Shown: one piece after another, positions 1 through 8,044 of the stretch | Numbering within the stretch: the first letter of the stretch is position 1 | Layout of the letters: every line of letters starts with the position of its first letter | Notes under the pieces: model-generated | The model's database searches: none | What the model saw: only the letters and a program-made list of their open reading frames with translations | Told to the model about the DNA's origin: nothing | Translations under genes and position numbers: made by a program | Source of the DNA: an uncultured Clostridia bacterium | GTDB taxonomy: Bacteria; Bacillota; Clostridia; Lachnospirales; Lachnospiraceae | Length of the DNA stretch: 64,000 nucleotides | Assembly (NCBI GenBank): GCA_937895705.1 | Contig: CALBKM010000044.1 | Location: 74,337-138,336, forward strand | Reading direction: 5' to 3'

Positions 1-72
1 GTTGCGGTAGGAGCGGTTGTGATTATCGGTAAGATATGTAAGAAATGGAAAAATGAAGGCGAAAAAGAATAG
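1..72 (+). CDS. C-terminal end of a truncated membrane protein
   Basis: The window opens inside a gene. Reading from base 1 gives 23 residues and a TAG stop: a hydrophobic stretch (VAVGAVVII) followed by a short lysine- and glutamate-rich tail. That looks like a last transmembrane helix with a cytoplasmic tail. Nothing more can be said about function because the rest lies upstream of the window. Confidence 0.55.
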   Translation, partial: VAVGAVVIIGKICKKWKNEGEKE

Positions 73-125
73 TGTCAAGGATAGTTGGAACGAAATTGAA
101 GTTAAAGGAGTATGAATAAAAAAGA

Positions 126-153
126 TTGACTTTTCTTTTCATAGGGGTATAAT
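126..153 (+). promoter_or_regulatory. Sigma-A type promoter for the gene at 229
   Basis: A TTGACT -35 hexamer (126-131) and a perfect TATAAT -10 hexamer (148-153) are separated by 16 bases. The start codon follows 75 bases after the -10. Confidence 0.7.
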
Positions 154-228
154 CAAGTTGGTGATAAGAAATACTCATTTTTGGCAGTGTTGCTACTGCG
201 AAAAGGAGTGTGCGTCAGGAGGAACCTT

Positions 229-753
229 ATGAAAAAAGAGATTTCAAAGATGTACGGCTATGCCGTTGGAAAGATGGTATTTGCTTTCGCAATGGCTGTC
301 TTGGCGTATGTTGTGATTTTTGGCATCGGCACGGATATCGGAACGTTCGGTACAGTGGTGTGCATATTGTGTTGGGGAATTGTCTGTGTGATATATTTTG
401 TATCCGGACTGGGTACGTTGATTAAAGGTACACGTCAGATGAAGACTTATATGGAGAATTCCGTTTATAGCGAAAGCAGATTGAACGCGGAATTTGAGAA
501 TGCTTCCGAGTACGGCAGGATTCGTGTGGGTGAGATGCATGTGTTTGCCAATGCCTCCAACGGATTTTTTATAATTCCGTATGCGGATATTGAGAAGGCA
601 TATACATGGAGCAACAAATATACCTATGCATACATAAAAGCACGGTGTTTGCCGAAGCGGATTAAAATGTACTATTTAAGCCGAAACAAGGCAAAAGAGG
701 CGGTTCAGAGTATCCTTTGGAAAATGGAGCAAGTTTCTCATACAAACCCTTGA
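229..753 (+). CDS. Two-helix membrane protein of unknown function
   Basis: A 174-residue protein that I do not assign to a named family. Residues about 12-32 and 39-61 are hydrophobic and look like two transmembrane helices; the remaining 110 residues are a mixed, soluble-looking domain. This two-helix plus soluble layout is common in small Firmicute membrane proteins whose soluble part resembles a PH-like fold, but that link is inference. The ATG at 229 is chosen because a perfect AGGAGG lies at 217-222; a TTG 48 bases upstream in frame has no ribosome site. The gene is alone behind its own promoter. Its last codons overlap the -35 box of the leuS leader promoter, so the two units are packed tightly. 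Confidence 0.7.
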   Translation: MKKEISKMYGYAVGKMVFAFAMAVLAYVVIFGIGTDIGTFGTVVCILCWGIVCVIYFVSGLGTLIKGTRQMKTYMENSVYSESRLNAEFENASEYGRIRVGEMHVFANASNGFFIIPYADIEKAYTWSNKYTYAYIKARCLPKRIKMYYLSRNKAKEAVQSILWKMEQVSHTNP

Positions 754-777
754 CAAATTCCAAATTTTTGATATAGT
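750..777 (+). promoter_or_regulatory. Promoter of the leuS T-box leader
   Basis: TTGACA (750-755) and TATAGT (772-777) are spaced by 16 bases. The -35 box overlaps the stop codon of the upstream membrane-protein gene, and transcription would begin just before the T-box stem I. Confidence 0.75.
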
Positions 778-783
778 AAAGTG

Positions 784-1056
784 TATATGGAATTGGCAAG
801 GATGAGGACCAGTACATGCAGTCAGGCTTTCAGAGAGTCGTCGGCCGGTGCGAGACGATAGGTGGCTTTGTGGAACTCCCCTCGGAGCTTTGTTGCGGAA
901 GAAGCGAAGATGCACTTTGCTTTGTGTAAGTGACAACGTTTCATCCACGTTATCGGATGGTAAAGTGCAGAGACTTGCAAGGCAGGTGTCTGAATGAGAG
1001 TGGTACCGCGGAAGATTTAGGCTTTCGTCTCTTTTGGGAGGCGAAAGCCTTTGTTT
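784..1056 (+). ncRNA. T-box riboswitch (leucine) upstream of leuS
   Basis: This leader has the hallmarks of a T-box. The core TGGTACCGCGG is at 1001-1011, directly before a strong hairpin at 1019-1050 (GGCTTTCG paired with CGAAAGCC) that can act as the terminator. Upstream, GAGGA near 804-808 can pair with the TCCCCTC region near 877-883 to close stem I, an AGAGAG motif lies near 830, and a GAACTC motif at 873-878 offers CTC (876-878) as the leucine specifier codon. In the known mechanism, uncharged tRNA-Leu pairs with the specifier and with the UGG bulge and favours the antiterminator, so leuS is expressed when leucine charging is low. Specifier assignment is by eye and less certain than the class. 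Confidence 0.88.
1019..1056 (+). terminator. Regulated terminator of the leuS T-box
   Basis: A 13-base stem (1019-1031 with 1038-1050) containing one G-U pair is followed by a short, weak T tract (TTGTTT). It overlaps the 3' side of the T-box core, as expected for the alternative terminator structure. Confidence 0.7.
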
Positions 1057-1192
1057 GCGTGAAGGTAAAGTGAGCATGCGAGCCAACCTTGAGAACTTGT
1101 TCTCAAAAGGTGGCGTAGTCATGCGAACGCGCCCACGACCGAGCGACTTTGTCGCGAGGTTGGGCAGGTGCGAAGCACCGAGCTACACGCAA
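1055..1192 (+). repeat. Structured repeated element, copy 1
   Basis: This 138-base stretch between the T-box terminator and leuS folds into a closed multi-stem unit. The ends TTGCGTG (1055-1061) and CACGCAA (1186-1192) are complementary. Inside lie a long hairpin built on TTGAGAAC/GTTCTCAA, a linker ATGCGAACGCGCCCACGAC, a hairpin with a GCGAC/GTCGC stem, and a small GGTGC-GAA-GCACC hairpin. A second copy with the same order of parts is at 48991-49136. The loops differ, but the linker is nearly identical and one stem pair changes compensatorily. No class I can name fits, so it may be a structured RNA or a miniature mobile element. Confidence 0.75.
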
Positions 1193-1218
1193 TATAAAGA
1201 AAGGAGTTTTTGATTATT

Positions 1219-3642
1219 ATGGAAAAAACGTACAATCCCAGTGTCATAGAGAAGAAATGGCAGGCGTACTGGGAAGAAAATCAGACCTTTAAAACCGATG
1301 TGTGGGATTTTTCTAAGCCGAAGTATTATGCTTTGGACATGTTCCCGTACCCGTCCGGCGTAGGCCTTCATGCAGGTCATCCGGAGGGCTATACCGCTAC
1401 GGACATTATGTCCCGTATGAAGCGCATGCAGGGCTACAATGTTTTGCATCCGATGGGCTATGACTCCTTCGGTCTCCCGGCAGAGCAGTATGCGGTTAGC
1501 ACCGGTAATCATCCGAACGGATTCACCGAGCAGAATATCGAGACTTTCTCCAAGCAGTTAAAGGAGCTCGGTTTTGACTATGACTGGACCAAGATGTTAG
1601 CTACCAGTGATCCGAAGTTCTATAAGTGGACTCAGTGGATTTTTAAGCAGTTATATTTGGACGGTTACGCAAAGTACATCGACATGCCGGTAAACTGGTG
1701 TGAAGAGCTTGGTACCGTTCTTTCCAATGACGAGGTTATCGACGGGAAGTCCGAGCGTGGCGGATATCCGGTCGTTCGTAAGAATATGAAGCAGTGGGTA
1801 ATCGACCAGGTTGCCTTTGCGGATAAGTTATTAGAGGGCTTAAACGAGATTGACTGGCCGGAATCTACCAAGGAAATGCAGCGTCACTGGATCGGACGTT
1901 CCGAAGGTGTTGAGGTGGATTTCCAGATTGTAGGAGGCGGAAGTTTCTCTATTTACACCACCTGTATCGAGACGATTTACGGTATTACCTTTATGGTACT
2001 AGCTCCGGATGGACAGATTGTAAAGGATTTGATGCCGCGTATCGAGAATAAGGAAGAGGTAGAGGCGTACATTGCCGAGACCTTAAAGAAGAATGATATG
2101 GACAGAACGGAGCTGAACAAGACCAAGTCCGGTTGTCCGTTAAAGGGCATTACTGCCATCAATCCGGTAAACGGCAAGGAAGTACCGCTTTTCATCGGTG
2201 ACTTCGTACTGGCTAACTACGGTACCGGTGCGGTTATGGCGGTTCCGTCCCACGACCAGCGTGACTTCGAGTATGCGGTAGTTCACAATATCCCGATGAT
2301 TCAGGTTATCGACGGCGGTGACGTTTCCGAGAAGGCGTTTGAAAAGTATGATTACCTTGGCAAGGGCTGCAAGCTGATGAATTCCGAGGAGTTCACGGGC
2401 TACGTAGTAGAGGATGCAAAGGAAGCTATTACGAAGAAGTTAGAGGCAATGGGCGTTGCCAGAAGAAAAGTAAATTACCACTTCCGTGAGTGGATTTTCG
2501 CAAGACAGCGTTACTGGGGCGAGCCGGTTCCTGTAGTTTATATGGAGGACGGAAATATCCATGTATTGGACGATGCAGAACTTCCGTTAATTCTTCCGGA
2601 ACTTTCCGATTACAAGGGAAAGAACGGTAAGGCACCGCTTGAGAATGCAACCGAATGGAAGCAGTATGACAAGGACGGTGTGAAGGGTACCCGTGAGACC
2701 TCTACCATGCCGGGTAGTGCAGGTTCCAGCTGGTATTTCCTTCGTTATATCGATCCGGATAACGATAAAGAATTTGCAAATTATGAGTTATTAAAGCACT
2801 GGATGCCGGTTGACTTATACATCGGCGGACCGGAGCATACGGTAGGACACCTTATGTACTCCCGTATCTGGAACCGTTACCTGTACGATAAGGGCTTATC
2901 CCCGGTAAAGGAGCCGTTCAAGAAGCTGGTTCACCAGGGCATGATTTTAGGTTCCAACGGTATTAAGATGGGTAAGAGATTCCCGGAATTCGTTGTAAAT
3001 CCAAGTGATATCGTAAGAGATTACGGTGCAGATACCCTTCGTTTATACGAGATGTTCATGGGACCGCTTGAGGTTTCCAAGCCGTGGAGTCAGCAGGGTG
3101 TTGAGGGCGCAAGAAGATTCATCGTTCGTGTATGGAACTTCTTCACCGATGCAGCGAACCTGACTGATGACAACGACGGAACCTTAACCAAGGTATATCA
3201 CCAGACCGTAAAGAAGGTAACCTCCGACTTTGAAGTACTTGGCTTTAACACCGCAATCAGCCAGATGATGATCTTCATGAATGCAGCATACAAGGCAGGC
3301 AAGTGTCCGAGAGAATATGCAGAGGGCTTCATTAAGATGTTCTCCTGTATCTGCCCGCATGTGGGTGAGGAGCTTTGGAGCATTATTGGTCACGACAACA
3401 CCATCGCTTATGAGCCGTGGCCGACCTATGACGAAGAAGCCATCAAGGAAGACGAAATCGAAATCGCTGTACAGATGAACGGTAAGGTAAAGGCAAAGCT
3501 TATGGTAGCGGCAGAAGCAGACGAAGCGGCTGTAAAGGCACAGGTACACGCCGACGCAACCATCGCTGCACTCCTTGAAGGCAAAAACATTGTAAAGGAA
3601 CTCTACGTAAAGGGCAGACTTTATAACATCGTAGTAAAGTAA
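1219..3642 (+). CDS. leuS: Leucyl-tRNA synthetase
   Basis: An 807-residue class I aminoacyl-tRNA synthetase that charges tRNA-Leu. The HIGH-like motif is HAGH (51-54) in the context FPYPSGVGLHAGHPEGY. The KMSKS loop is KMGKR (583-587), an atypical form. The CP1 editing domain is present: the threonine-rich motif reads TTCIET (247-252) rather than the common TTRPDT, and the HDQRD segment near residue 350 is intact. The length is normal for a LeuRS. The ATG at 1219 is chosen over an in-frame TTG at 1210, which lies only three bases after the GGAG at 1203-1206. Expression is probably controlled by the leucine T-box upstream. Codon use is strongly biased, as expected for a highly expressed gene. 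Confidence 0.97.
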   Translation: MEKTYNPSVIEKKWQAYWEENQTFKTDVWDFSKPKYYALDMFPYPSGVGLHAGHPEGYTATDIMSRMKRMQGYNVLHPMGYDSFGLPAEQYAVSTGNHPNGFTEQNIETFSKQLKELGFDYDWTKMLATSDPKFYKWTQWIFKQLYLDGYAKYIDMPVNWCEELGTVLSNDEVIDGKSERGGYPVVRKNMKQWVIDQVAFADKLLEGLNEIDWPESTKEMQRHWIGRSEGVEVDFQIVGGGSFSIYTTCIETIYGITFMVLAPDGQIVKDLMPRIENKEEVEAYIAETLKKNDMDRTELNKTKSGCPLKGITAINPVNGKEVPLFIGDFVLANYGTGAVMAVPSHDQRDFEYAVVHNIPMIQVIDGGDVSEKAFEKYDYLGKGCKLMNSEEFTGYVVEDAKEAITKKLEAMGVARRKVNYHFREWIFARQRYWGEPVPVVYMEDGNIHVLDDAELPLILPELSDYKGKNGKAPLENATEWKQYDKDGVKGTRETSTMPGSAGSSWYFLRYIDPDNDKEFANYELLKHWMPVDLYIGGPEHTVGHLMYSRIWNRYLYDKGLSPVKEPFKKLVHQGMILGSNGIKMGKRFPEFVVNPSDIVRDYGADTLRLYEMFMGPLEVSKPWSQQGVEGARRFIVRVWNFFTDAANLTDDNDGTLTKVYHQTVKKVTSDFEVLGFNTAISQMMIFMNAAYKAGKCPREYAEGFIKMFSCICPHVGEELWSIIGHDNTIAYEPWPTYDEEAIKEDEIEIAVQMNGKVKAKLMVAAEADEAAVKAQVHADATIAALLEGKNIVKELYVKGRLYNIVVK

Positions 3643-3960
3643 ATCTAAGTTATTTATTGATTACAGACGTCACAAAGAAACCGGCTTATCTGAAATCTTT
3701 GATTTTCAGATAGTCGCCGGATAATATATCGAGCAATTTGTAATGAACCAGCGCTTCCTCTATGGAACTAATCACGTGTCGAAGCGGTTTACATTATCCT
3801 AAGAAAACCATAAGCCGACGTTGGCACTTAGCGAGGTACTTTCGAGCTTAGTGTCCACTACGTCGGTGCATGAGCGAGAGCGGGTTTTCGTGGAAAATGT
3901 AAATCGCAAGACACGAGAGGAAACCCCAAAAAGGAAGCGCGTCAAAAGAAAGGCGGAACT
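3643..3960 (+). other. 318-base structured leader between leuS and metG
   Basis: No gene is visible here, but the DNA is full of inverted repeats. One hairpin at 3681-3720 pairs CCGGC and TATCTGAAA with TTTCAGATA and GCCGG. A second at 3815-3866 closes with CCGACGT/ACGTCGG and has an inner CACT-AGC/GCT-AGTG stem. A third at 3882-3926 pairs GGGTTT and TCGTG with CACGA and AAACCC. There is no T-box core, and none of the hairpins has a following T tract. This is probably a structured 5' leader of metG or a mobile structured element; the class is not recognised. Confidence 0.6.
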
Positions 3961-6042
3961 ATGGGAAAAGAGTTCAGAAAGCCGGAAGGACGTCCGGTGT
4001 TTCCGAAGAAGGCAGTGATTACCTCCGGTATGCCGTACGGCAACAAGGAACTGCATTTCGGTCATGTGGGTGGCTTATTTGTACACGCAGATACCTTTGC
4101 GCGTTTTATGCGTGACCGTATCGGCGCGGAAAATGTTATTTTTGTATCCGGTACCGACTGCTACGGTTCTCCGATTTTGGAGGGCTTCCGTAAGCAGCAG
4201 GAAAGCGGTGTGATTCCGGCGAACATGACCATTCATGATTACGTGGAAAAGAATCACAAGATTCAGAAGGATACCTTACATGCTTATGAGATTAAGCCGG
4301 ATTACTACGGTGCTTCCGCATTATATCGCGGAGCAGAGCATCATGTAGAGTCTTCTAAGGAGTTGTTTGAGGCTCTGTACGAGAGAGGACAGCTTAAGAT
4401 GATGTCTACGCCGCAGTTCTACGATCCGGAGTTTAAGGTACTCTTAAACGGCAGACAGGTGGTAGGTAAGTGTCCGATTGAGGGCTGTTGTTCCGAAAAG
4501 GGCTATGCGGACGAGTGTGATCTCGGTCACCAGTATATGCCGTCGGAGTTGATCGAGCCGAAGAGCATGCTGTCCGGTAAGACCCCGGAGATTATCGAGG
4601 TAAAGAACTGGTATTTCTCCTTAGAGAACTTTACCGACGAGATGCAGGAGTATATTAACGAGGTACGTGCTAACACCAATACCCGTAAGTATATTTTAAA
4701 TACCATTGAAGAGTTCTTAAAGAAGCCGGTTATTTACGTGCAGAAGAAGCTCATTGCGGTAAATCCGAAGACCTATACCGGCGAGGGTGCACCGGATAAG
4801 GATGCCTTTGATGCAGCGTACGAGGCAGGTCTTGCGGAACTGACCGCAGCGTTCCCGGCACATGAAATCATTGCCGAGGAAAAGAAACCGTCCGTAACCT
4901 TCGTATTTGCCTCCTTGGATGACCGTGATAAGGCAAGAGCGGCCCTGGCGGAGCGTAACATCAACTGCCGTACCGGTAAGACCTTAGTACCGTTCCGTTT
5001 GTCCGGTAACATCGAATGGGGTGTGCCGGTACCGGAGTGTGAGGGCAACAAGGATTTGACCTTCTGGGTATGGCCGGAGTCCTTATGGGCACCGATTTCC
5101 TTTACGAAGACATGCCTTGAGGAGCGCGGCAAGGACCCATCCGAGTGGAAGGACTGGTGGATGGGTGATGATTCCCAAGTGTATCAGTTTATCGGTGAAG
5201 ACAACATTTATTTCTACGGCATTGCCGAGATGGCTATGTTTGCGGCAGCGGATGCAGAGGCAGGCAAGCCGGTGAAAATCGACTATAAGAAGCTTCCGCA
5301 GATTATCGCAAACCGCCATATTCTGTTTATGGAAAAGAAGGCAAGCTCCAGCTCCGAGATTAAGCCGCCGATGGCAAAGGATTTGCTGGCGTTCTATACG
5401 CCGGAGCAACTTCGGATGCACTTCTTAAGCCTCGGTCTTTCCACCAAGAGCTCCAGCTTCAAGCCGCAGATTTATCTGCCGGAGAATGAGCGTGAGGGCG
5501 TGGACCCGGTATTAAAGGAAGGAAATCTTTTGACTAACGTATTCAACCGTATCGTGCGTTCCTGCCTGTATACGGTGCAGAAGTACAACGATTCCGTCAT
5601 TCCGATGGGCGTTGTGGATGAGAAGATTAAGGCCTCTTCCGAGGAAGCTATCCTTGAGTATGAGCGTCATATGTACAACCACGATTTCCACCGCATTACC
5701 TATGTGTTGGATGACTATATCCGTTTGCTGAACAAGCATTACGCAAACAACATTAAGAAGGCAGAGGAGGAAGGCGGCGAGGCCCTTCGTAACCAGCTTC
5801 TGACCGACTGCTTCTACGGTATCAAGACCGCGTTGTTACTCCTTCATCCGATTGCACCGACAGGCTGTGAGACGGTACGTGAGTATGTGGGCTTGTCCGA
5901 AAAGGTATATGACTGGAACTATGCATTTGCGGATATGAAGGATGTACTGGCAAATCCGACCGGTGAGACCAAGTTCTTACCGCCGCGGTTTGACTTCTTC
6001 CTTCGTCATGAGAGCCAGTTGGCAGAGATGCAGGAGAAGTAA
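3961..6042 (+). CDS. metG: Methionyl-tRNA synthetase, divergent form
   Basis: A 693-residue class I synthetase that charges tRNA-Met. The HIGH motif is HFGH (32-35). A cysteine-rich zinc knuckle begins at C171 with C176 and C177 and further cysteines downstream. The usual KMSKS loop is replaced by KKASSSS (459-465) followed by EIKPPMAKDLL, a divergent form that I believe occurs in related Clostridia. About 80 extra residues (roughly 268-350, starting NPKTYTGEGAPD) lie between the zinc region and the second half of the catalytic domain. There is no C-terminal EMAP-like tRNA-binding domain. The gene stands alone between a structured leader and a terminator at 6065. The function is secure from overall similarity; the odd loop deserves checking. 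Confidence 0.92.
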   Translation: MGKEFRKPEGRPVFPKKAVITSGMPYGNKELHFGHVGGLFVHADTFARFMRDRIGAENVIFVSGTDCYGSPILEGFRKQQESGVIPANMTIHDYVEKNHKIQKDTLHAYEIKPDYYGASALYRGAEHHVESSKELFEALYERGQLKMMSTPQFYDPEFKVLLNGRQVVGKCPIEGCCSEKGYADECDLGHQYMPSELIEPKSMLSGKTPEIIEVKNWYFSLENFTDEMQEYINEVRANTNTRKYILNTIEEFLKKPVIYVQKKLIAVNPKTYTGEGAPDKDAFDAAYEAGLAELTAAFPAHEIIAEEKKPSVTFVFASLDDRDKARAALAERNINCRTGKTLVPFRLSGNIEWGVPVPECEGNKDLTFWVWPESLWAPISFTKTCLEERGKDPSEWKDWWMGDDSQVYQFIGEDNIYFYGIAEMAMFAAADAEAGKPVKIDYKKLPQIIANRHILFMEKKASSSSEIKPPMAKDLLAFYTPEQLRMHFLSLGLSTKSSSFKPQIYLPENEREGVDPVLKEGNLLTNVFNRIVRSCLYTVQKYNDSVIPMGVVDEKIKASSEEAILEYERHMYNHDFHRITYVLDDYIRLLNKHYANNIKKAEEEGGEALRNQLLTDCFYGIKTALLLLHPIAPTGCETVREYVGLSEKVYDWNYAFADMKDVLANPTGETKFLPPRFDFFLRHESQLAEMQEK

Positions 6043-6064
6043 AAGAATAAAGAGTGAACTAAGG

Positions 6065-6093
6065 CCGCTTCTGGGGAACCGGAGGCGGTTTTT
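6065..6093 (+). terminator. Terminator after metG
   Basis: CCGCTTCTGG (6065-6074) pairs with CCGGAGGCGG (6079-6088), allowing G-U pairs, around a GGAA loop and is followed by five T residues. Confidence 0.8.
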
Positions 6094-6174
6094 ACAATTT
6101 TCTTGTAAGGTATTACTGTCGTTTCCTGTCTTATAGAGTAAAGAGACCTTTAGAATAACGAAAGGAGGTATTGT

Positions 6175-6738
6175 ATGGAGGATGCTCAGATTGTAGAGCT
6201 TTATTTTCAGCGAAAGGAAGAAGCAATTAAAGAAACCGACAACAAGTACGGTTCTTATTGTTTTTCTGTTGCGGAGAATATTTTACATAATACGGAGGAT
6301 TCGGAGGAATGCGTGAGCGACACCTGGCTTGCTGCATGGAATGCAATACCGCCGCAACGACCAACGGTGCTTCGTATGTTTCTTGCGAAAATCACCCGGA
6401 ATCTTTCCTTTAACCGCTTTCATGCCGGGAATGCTAAGAAGCGCGGAGGAGGAGAGATACATCTTGTTTTGGAGGAATTGGCGGAATGTATTGCAAATGA
6501 GTCGGATACGGAAGAGGAATACATTGCCAAGGAACTGGAACAAAGCATCCGGTTCTTTGTCAGGGACTTGCCGGAACGGGAAGGAAATGTATTTGTACGC
6601 CGGTATTTTTTCACGGAACCGGTAGCGATGATTGCAAAACGCTATCACATGACGGACAATCACGTGATGGTTATTTTGAGCAGAAGCCGCAAGAAGTTGA
6701 GAGTACACCTAAGTAAGGAGGGATATTTCAGTGAATAA
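6175..6738 (+). CDS. ECF-type RNA polymerase sigma factor
   Basis: A 187-residue sigma-70 family protein of the extracytoplasmic-function class. It has region 2 (about 20-85, including ENILHNTEDSEECVSDTWLAAW) and region 4 near the C terminus (PEREGNVFVRRYFF then MIAKRYHMTDNHVMVILSRSRKKL, a helix-turn-helix). The start is set by AAAGGAGG at 6161-6168. Its last 8 bases overlap the next gene, a membrane protein that is probably its anti-sigma factor. Target genes are unknown. Like most such pairs it probably responds to envelope stress, but no such cue is visible in the sequence. Confidence 0.9.
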   Translation: MEDAQIVELYFQRKEEAIKETDNKYGSYCFSVAENILHNTEDSEECVSDTWLAAWNAIPPQRPTVLRMFLAKITRNLSFNRFHAGNAKKRGGGEIHLVLEELAECIANESDTEEEYIAKELEQSIRFFVRDLPEREGNVFVRRYFFTEPVAMIAKRYHMTDNHVMVILSRSRKKLRVHLSKEGYFSE

Positions 6739-7663
6739 AGCAGATTTGTACAGAGCCTTTCAGAAGATTGATGATGACATACTGGAACGGAGTGAGATGA
6801 GTGTGAAAAAGAAGAATTCCACATGGGTAAAATGGGGAGCAATGGCCGCTTGTCTGTGTCTGGTTGCAGGAGGTATCGTATGGGGAACGAAAACGTTATC
6901 ACCAAAAGAAGAACCGTTCGGCTATGTGATTTCGGAAGAAGGAATTACGATTCCTGCATTGGAGGTGTCCCTGTCGAAGGATGTGGCGGCAATGTCGGAT
7001 ATGATAGGGTTCTTTATTTACGAAGGGCGTTGTTATGTGTATTATGAGAATTTCTCCGAAGCGGAAGAGGTTGTAGGAGAGTATTTGGGAACCGTAACCG
7101 GAATGATTGACGAGTGGACTCCGGAGGAAGGATATGTGAACTTTGCGGGCAGCATACGGGGCGATTTTTATTCCGTGAAGGGGTATGCCCCGGAGTTTAT
7201 GCTTTGTACAAAGGAGGCAAACGGGATTGTCAGCCTGTATATTTGCAACAACGGCATTACACTGAAATACGGGAAAGAACTGTATGAAGATCGGTTGCAT
7301 CTGTCAGGAAACATTGCCGGAGTACAATTCGAAAGCCGAGACTCTTGGTTTTACAGCAAGGAAGAGGTATACGAGCTGGATAAGGAGGAAGCATACATCC
7401 GGGAATTTATCGAGAAGCTGGATGCGGAAGAGTTTCTTCTATGTCAGGATATAGCGGAGCAGGAAGGTTTGCAGCATATGGTGGATTCTGAGATTTACCA
7501 TTTGTATTTTCATATGAACGACAGAACAAGGATACATCTCAGACTTCATGAGAATGGTTATGTCAGATTTCAGGGACTGTGGGATTTGTGTGTCAAAATA
7601 CCGGAGGAAAGTTATGAGACGTTGATTTCTGCTTTTGTACAAAACGGAGGAATTCCTGAGTAG
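6731..7663 (+). CDS. Membrane-anchored probable anti-sigma factor
   Basis: A 310-residue protein with a cytoplasmic N-terminal segment (MNKADLYRAFQKIDDDILERSE), one transmembrane helix at about residues 35-52, and a large extracellular domain rich in acidic and aromatic residues. This layout, plus the start codon overlapping the ECF sigma gene, is typical of anti-sigma factors that hold the sigma at the membrane until a signal arrives. The start is GTG with AAGGAGGG just upstream. No zinc-binding HxxxCxxC motif is seen, so it is not a ZAS-type anti-sigma. The assignment rests on position and topology. Confidence 0.7.
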   Translation: MNKADLYRAFQKIDDDILERSEMSVKKKNSTWVKWGAMAACLCLVAGGIVWGTKTLSPKEEPFGYVISEEGITIPALEVSLSKDVAAMSDMIGFFIYEGRCYVYYENFSEAEEVVGEYLGTVTGMIDEWTPEEGYVNFAGSIRGDFYSVKGYAPEFMLCTKEANGIVSLYICNNGITLKYGKELYEDRLHLSGNIAGVQFESRDSWFYSKEEVYELDKEEAYIREFIEKLDAEEFLLCQDIAEQEGLQHMVDSEIYHLYFHMNDRTRIHLRLHENGYVRFQGLWDLCVKIPEESYETLISAFVQNGGIPE

Positions 7664-7712
7664 GATTTCTTTTGCGAGGAGTTCCTTTGACAAAAAATAG
7701 TGGAAGAATAGG

Positions 7713-7759
7713 CGGTTTCATGGTAAACTAATTTATATGTTACCATGAAACCGTTTTTG
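7713..7759 (+). terminator. Terminator or attenuator before the small gene at 7777
   Basis: A 14-base perfect stem (CGGTTTCATGGTAA with TTACCATGAAACCG) closes a 14-base loop and is followed by TTTTT. The next ribosome site starts only a few bases after the T tract, so the downstream gene would depend on readthrough unless a promoter lies inside the stem. Confidence 0.8.
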
Positions 7760-7776
7760 ATGGGGAGGGAATGCTT

Positions 7777-8034
7777 ATGAAGAAAAAAATTCTTAAAGTT
7801 ATTTGCTGGATTTTGGTTGCCTTGGTTTTGTTGGTACCGATACCGGTGCATTATAAAGACGGCGGTACTGTTTCTTATAATGCGATATTGTATTCGGTGA
7901 CAAAGGTGCATAGTATAACAAGTAGTCGGTATTCGGACGACGGGGAATTAGAGGTGGGATATGCGATAGGAACAAGAGTAAGAGTACTAATATTCCCAGT
8001 CTATGATGATGTGAAAGAGGTATATCCGGAGTAG
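7777..8034 (+). CDS. Small membrane-anchored or exported protein
   Basis: An 85-residue protein with a positively charged start (MKKKILK), one hydrophobic helix (residues about 8-24, VICWILVALVLLVPIPV) and a short outer domain containing a tyrosine-rich segment. I do not recognise the family. An ATG two codons upstream is only a base or two from the GGGAGGG ribosome site, so the second ATG is preferred. The next gene follows after about 10 bases, so the two are probably cotranscribed. Confidence 0.6.
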   Translation: MKKKILKVICWILVALVLLVPIPVHYKDGGTVSYNAILYSVTKVHSITSSRYSDDGELEVGYAIGTRVRVLIFPVYDDVKEVYPE

Positions 8035-8044
8035 GAGGATGTCA

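Noticed and set aside
676..1122. Minus-strand open frame across the T-box
   Set aside because: It spans a conserved structured RNA and a promoter. The frame is a by-product of base composition.
3815..3926. Possible T-box in front of metG
   Set aside because: Strong hairpins are present but the TGGTACCGCG-like core and a terminator T tract are both absent, so it was reported as an unclassified leader instead.
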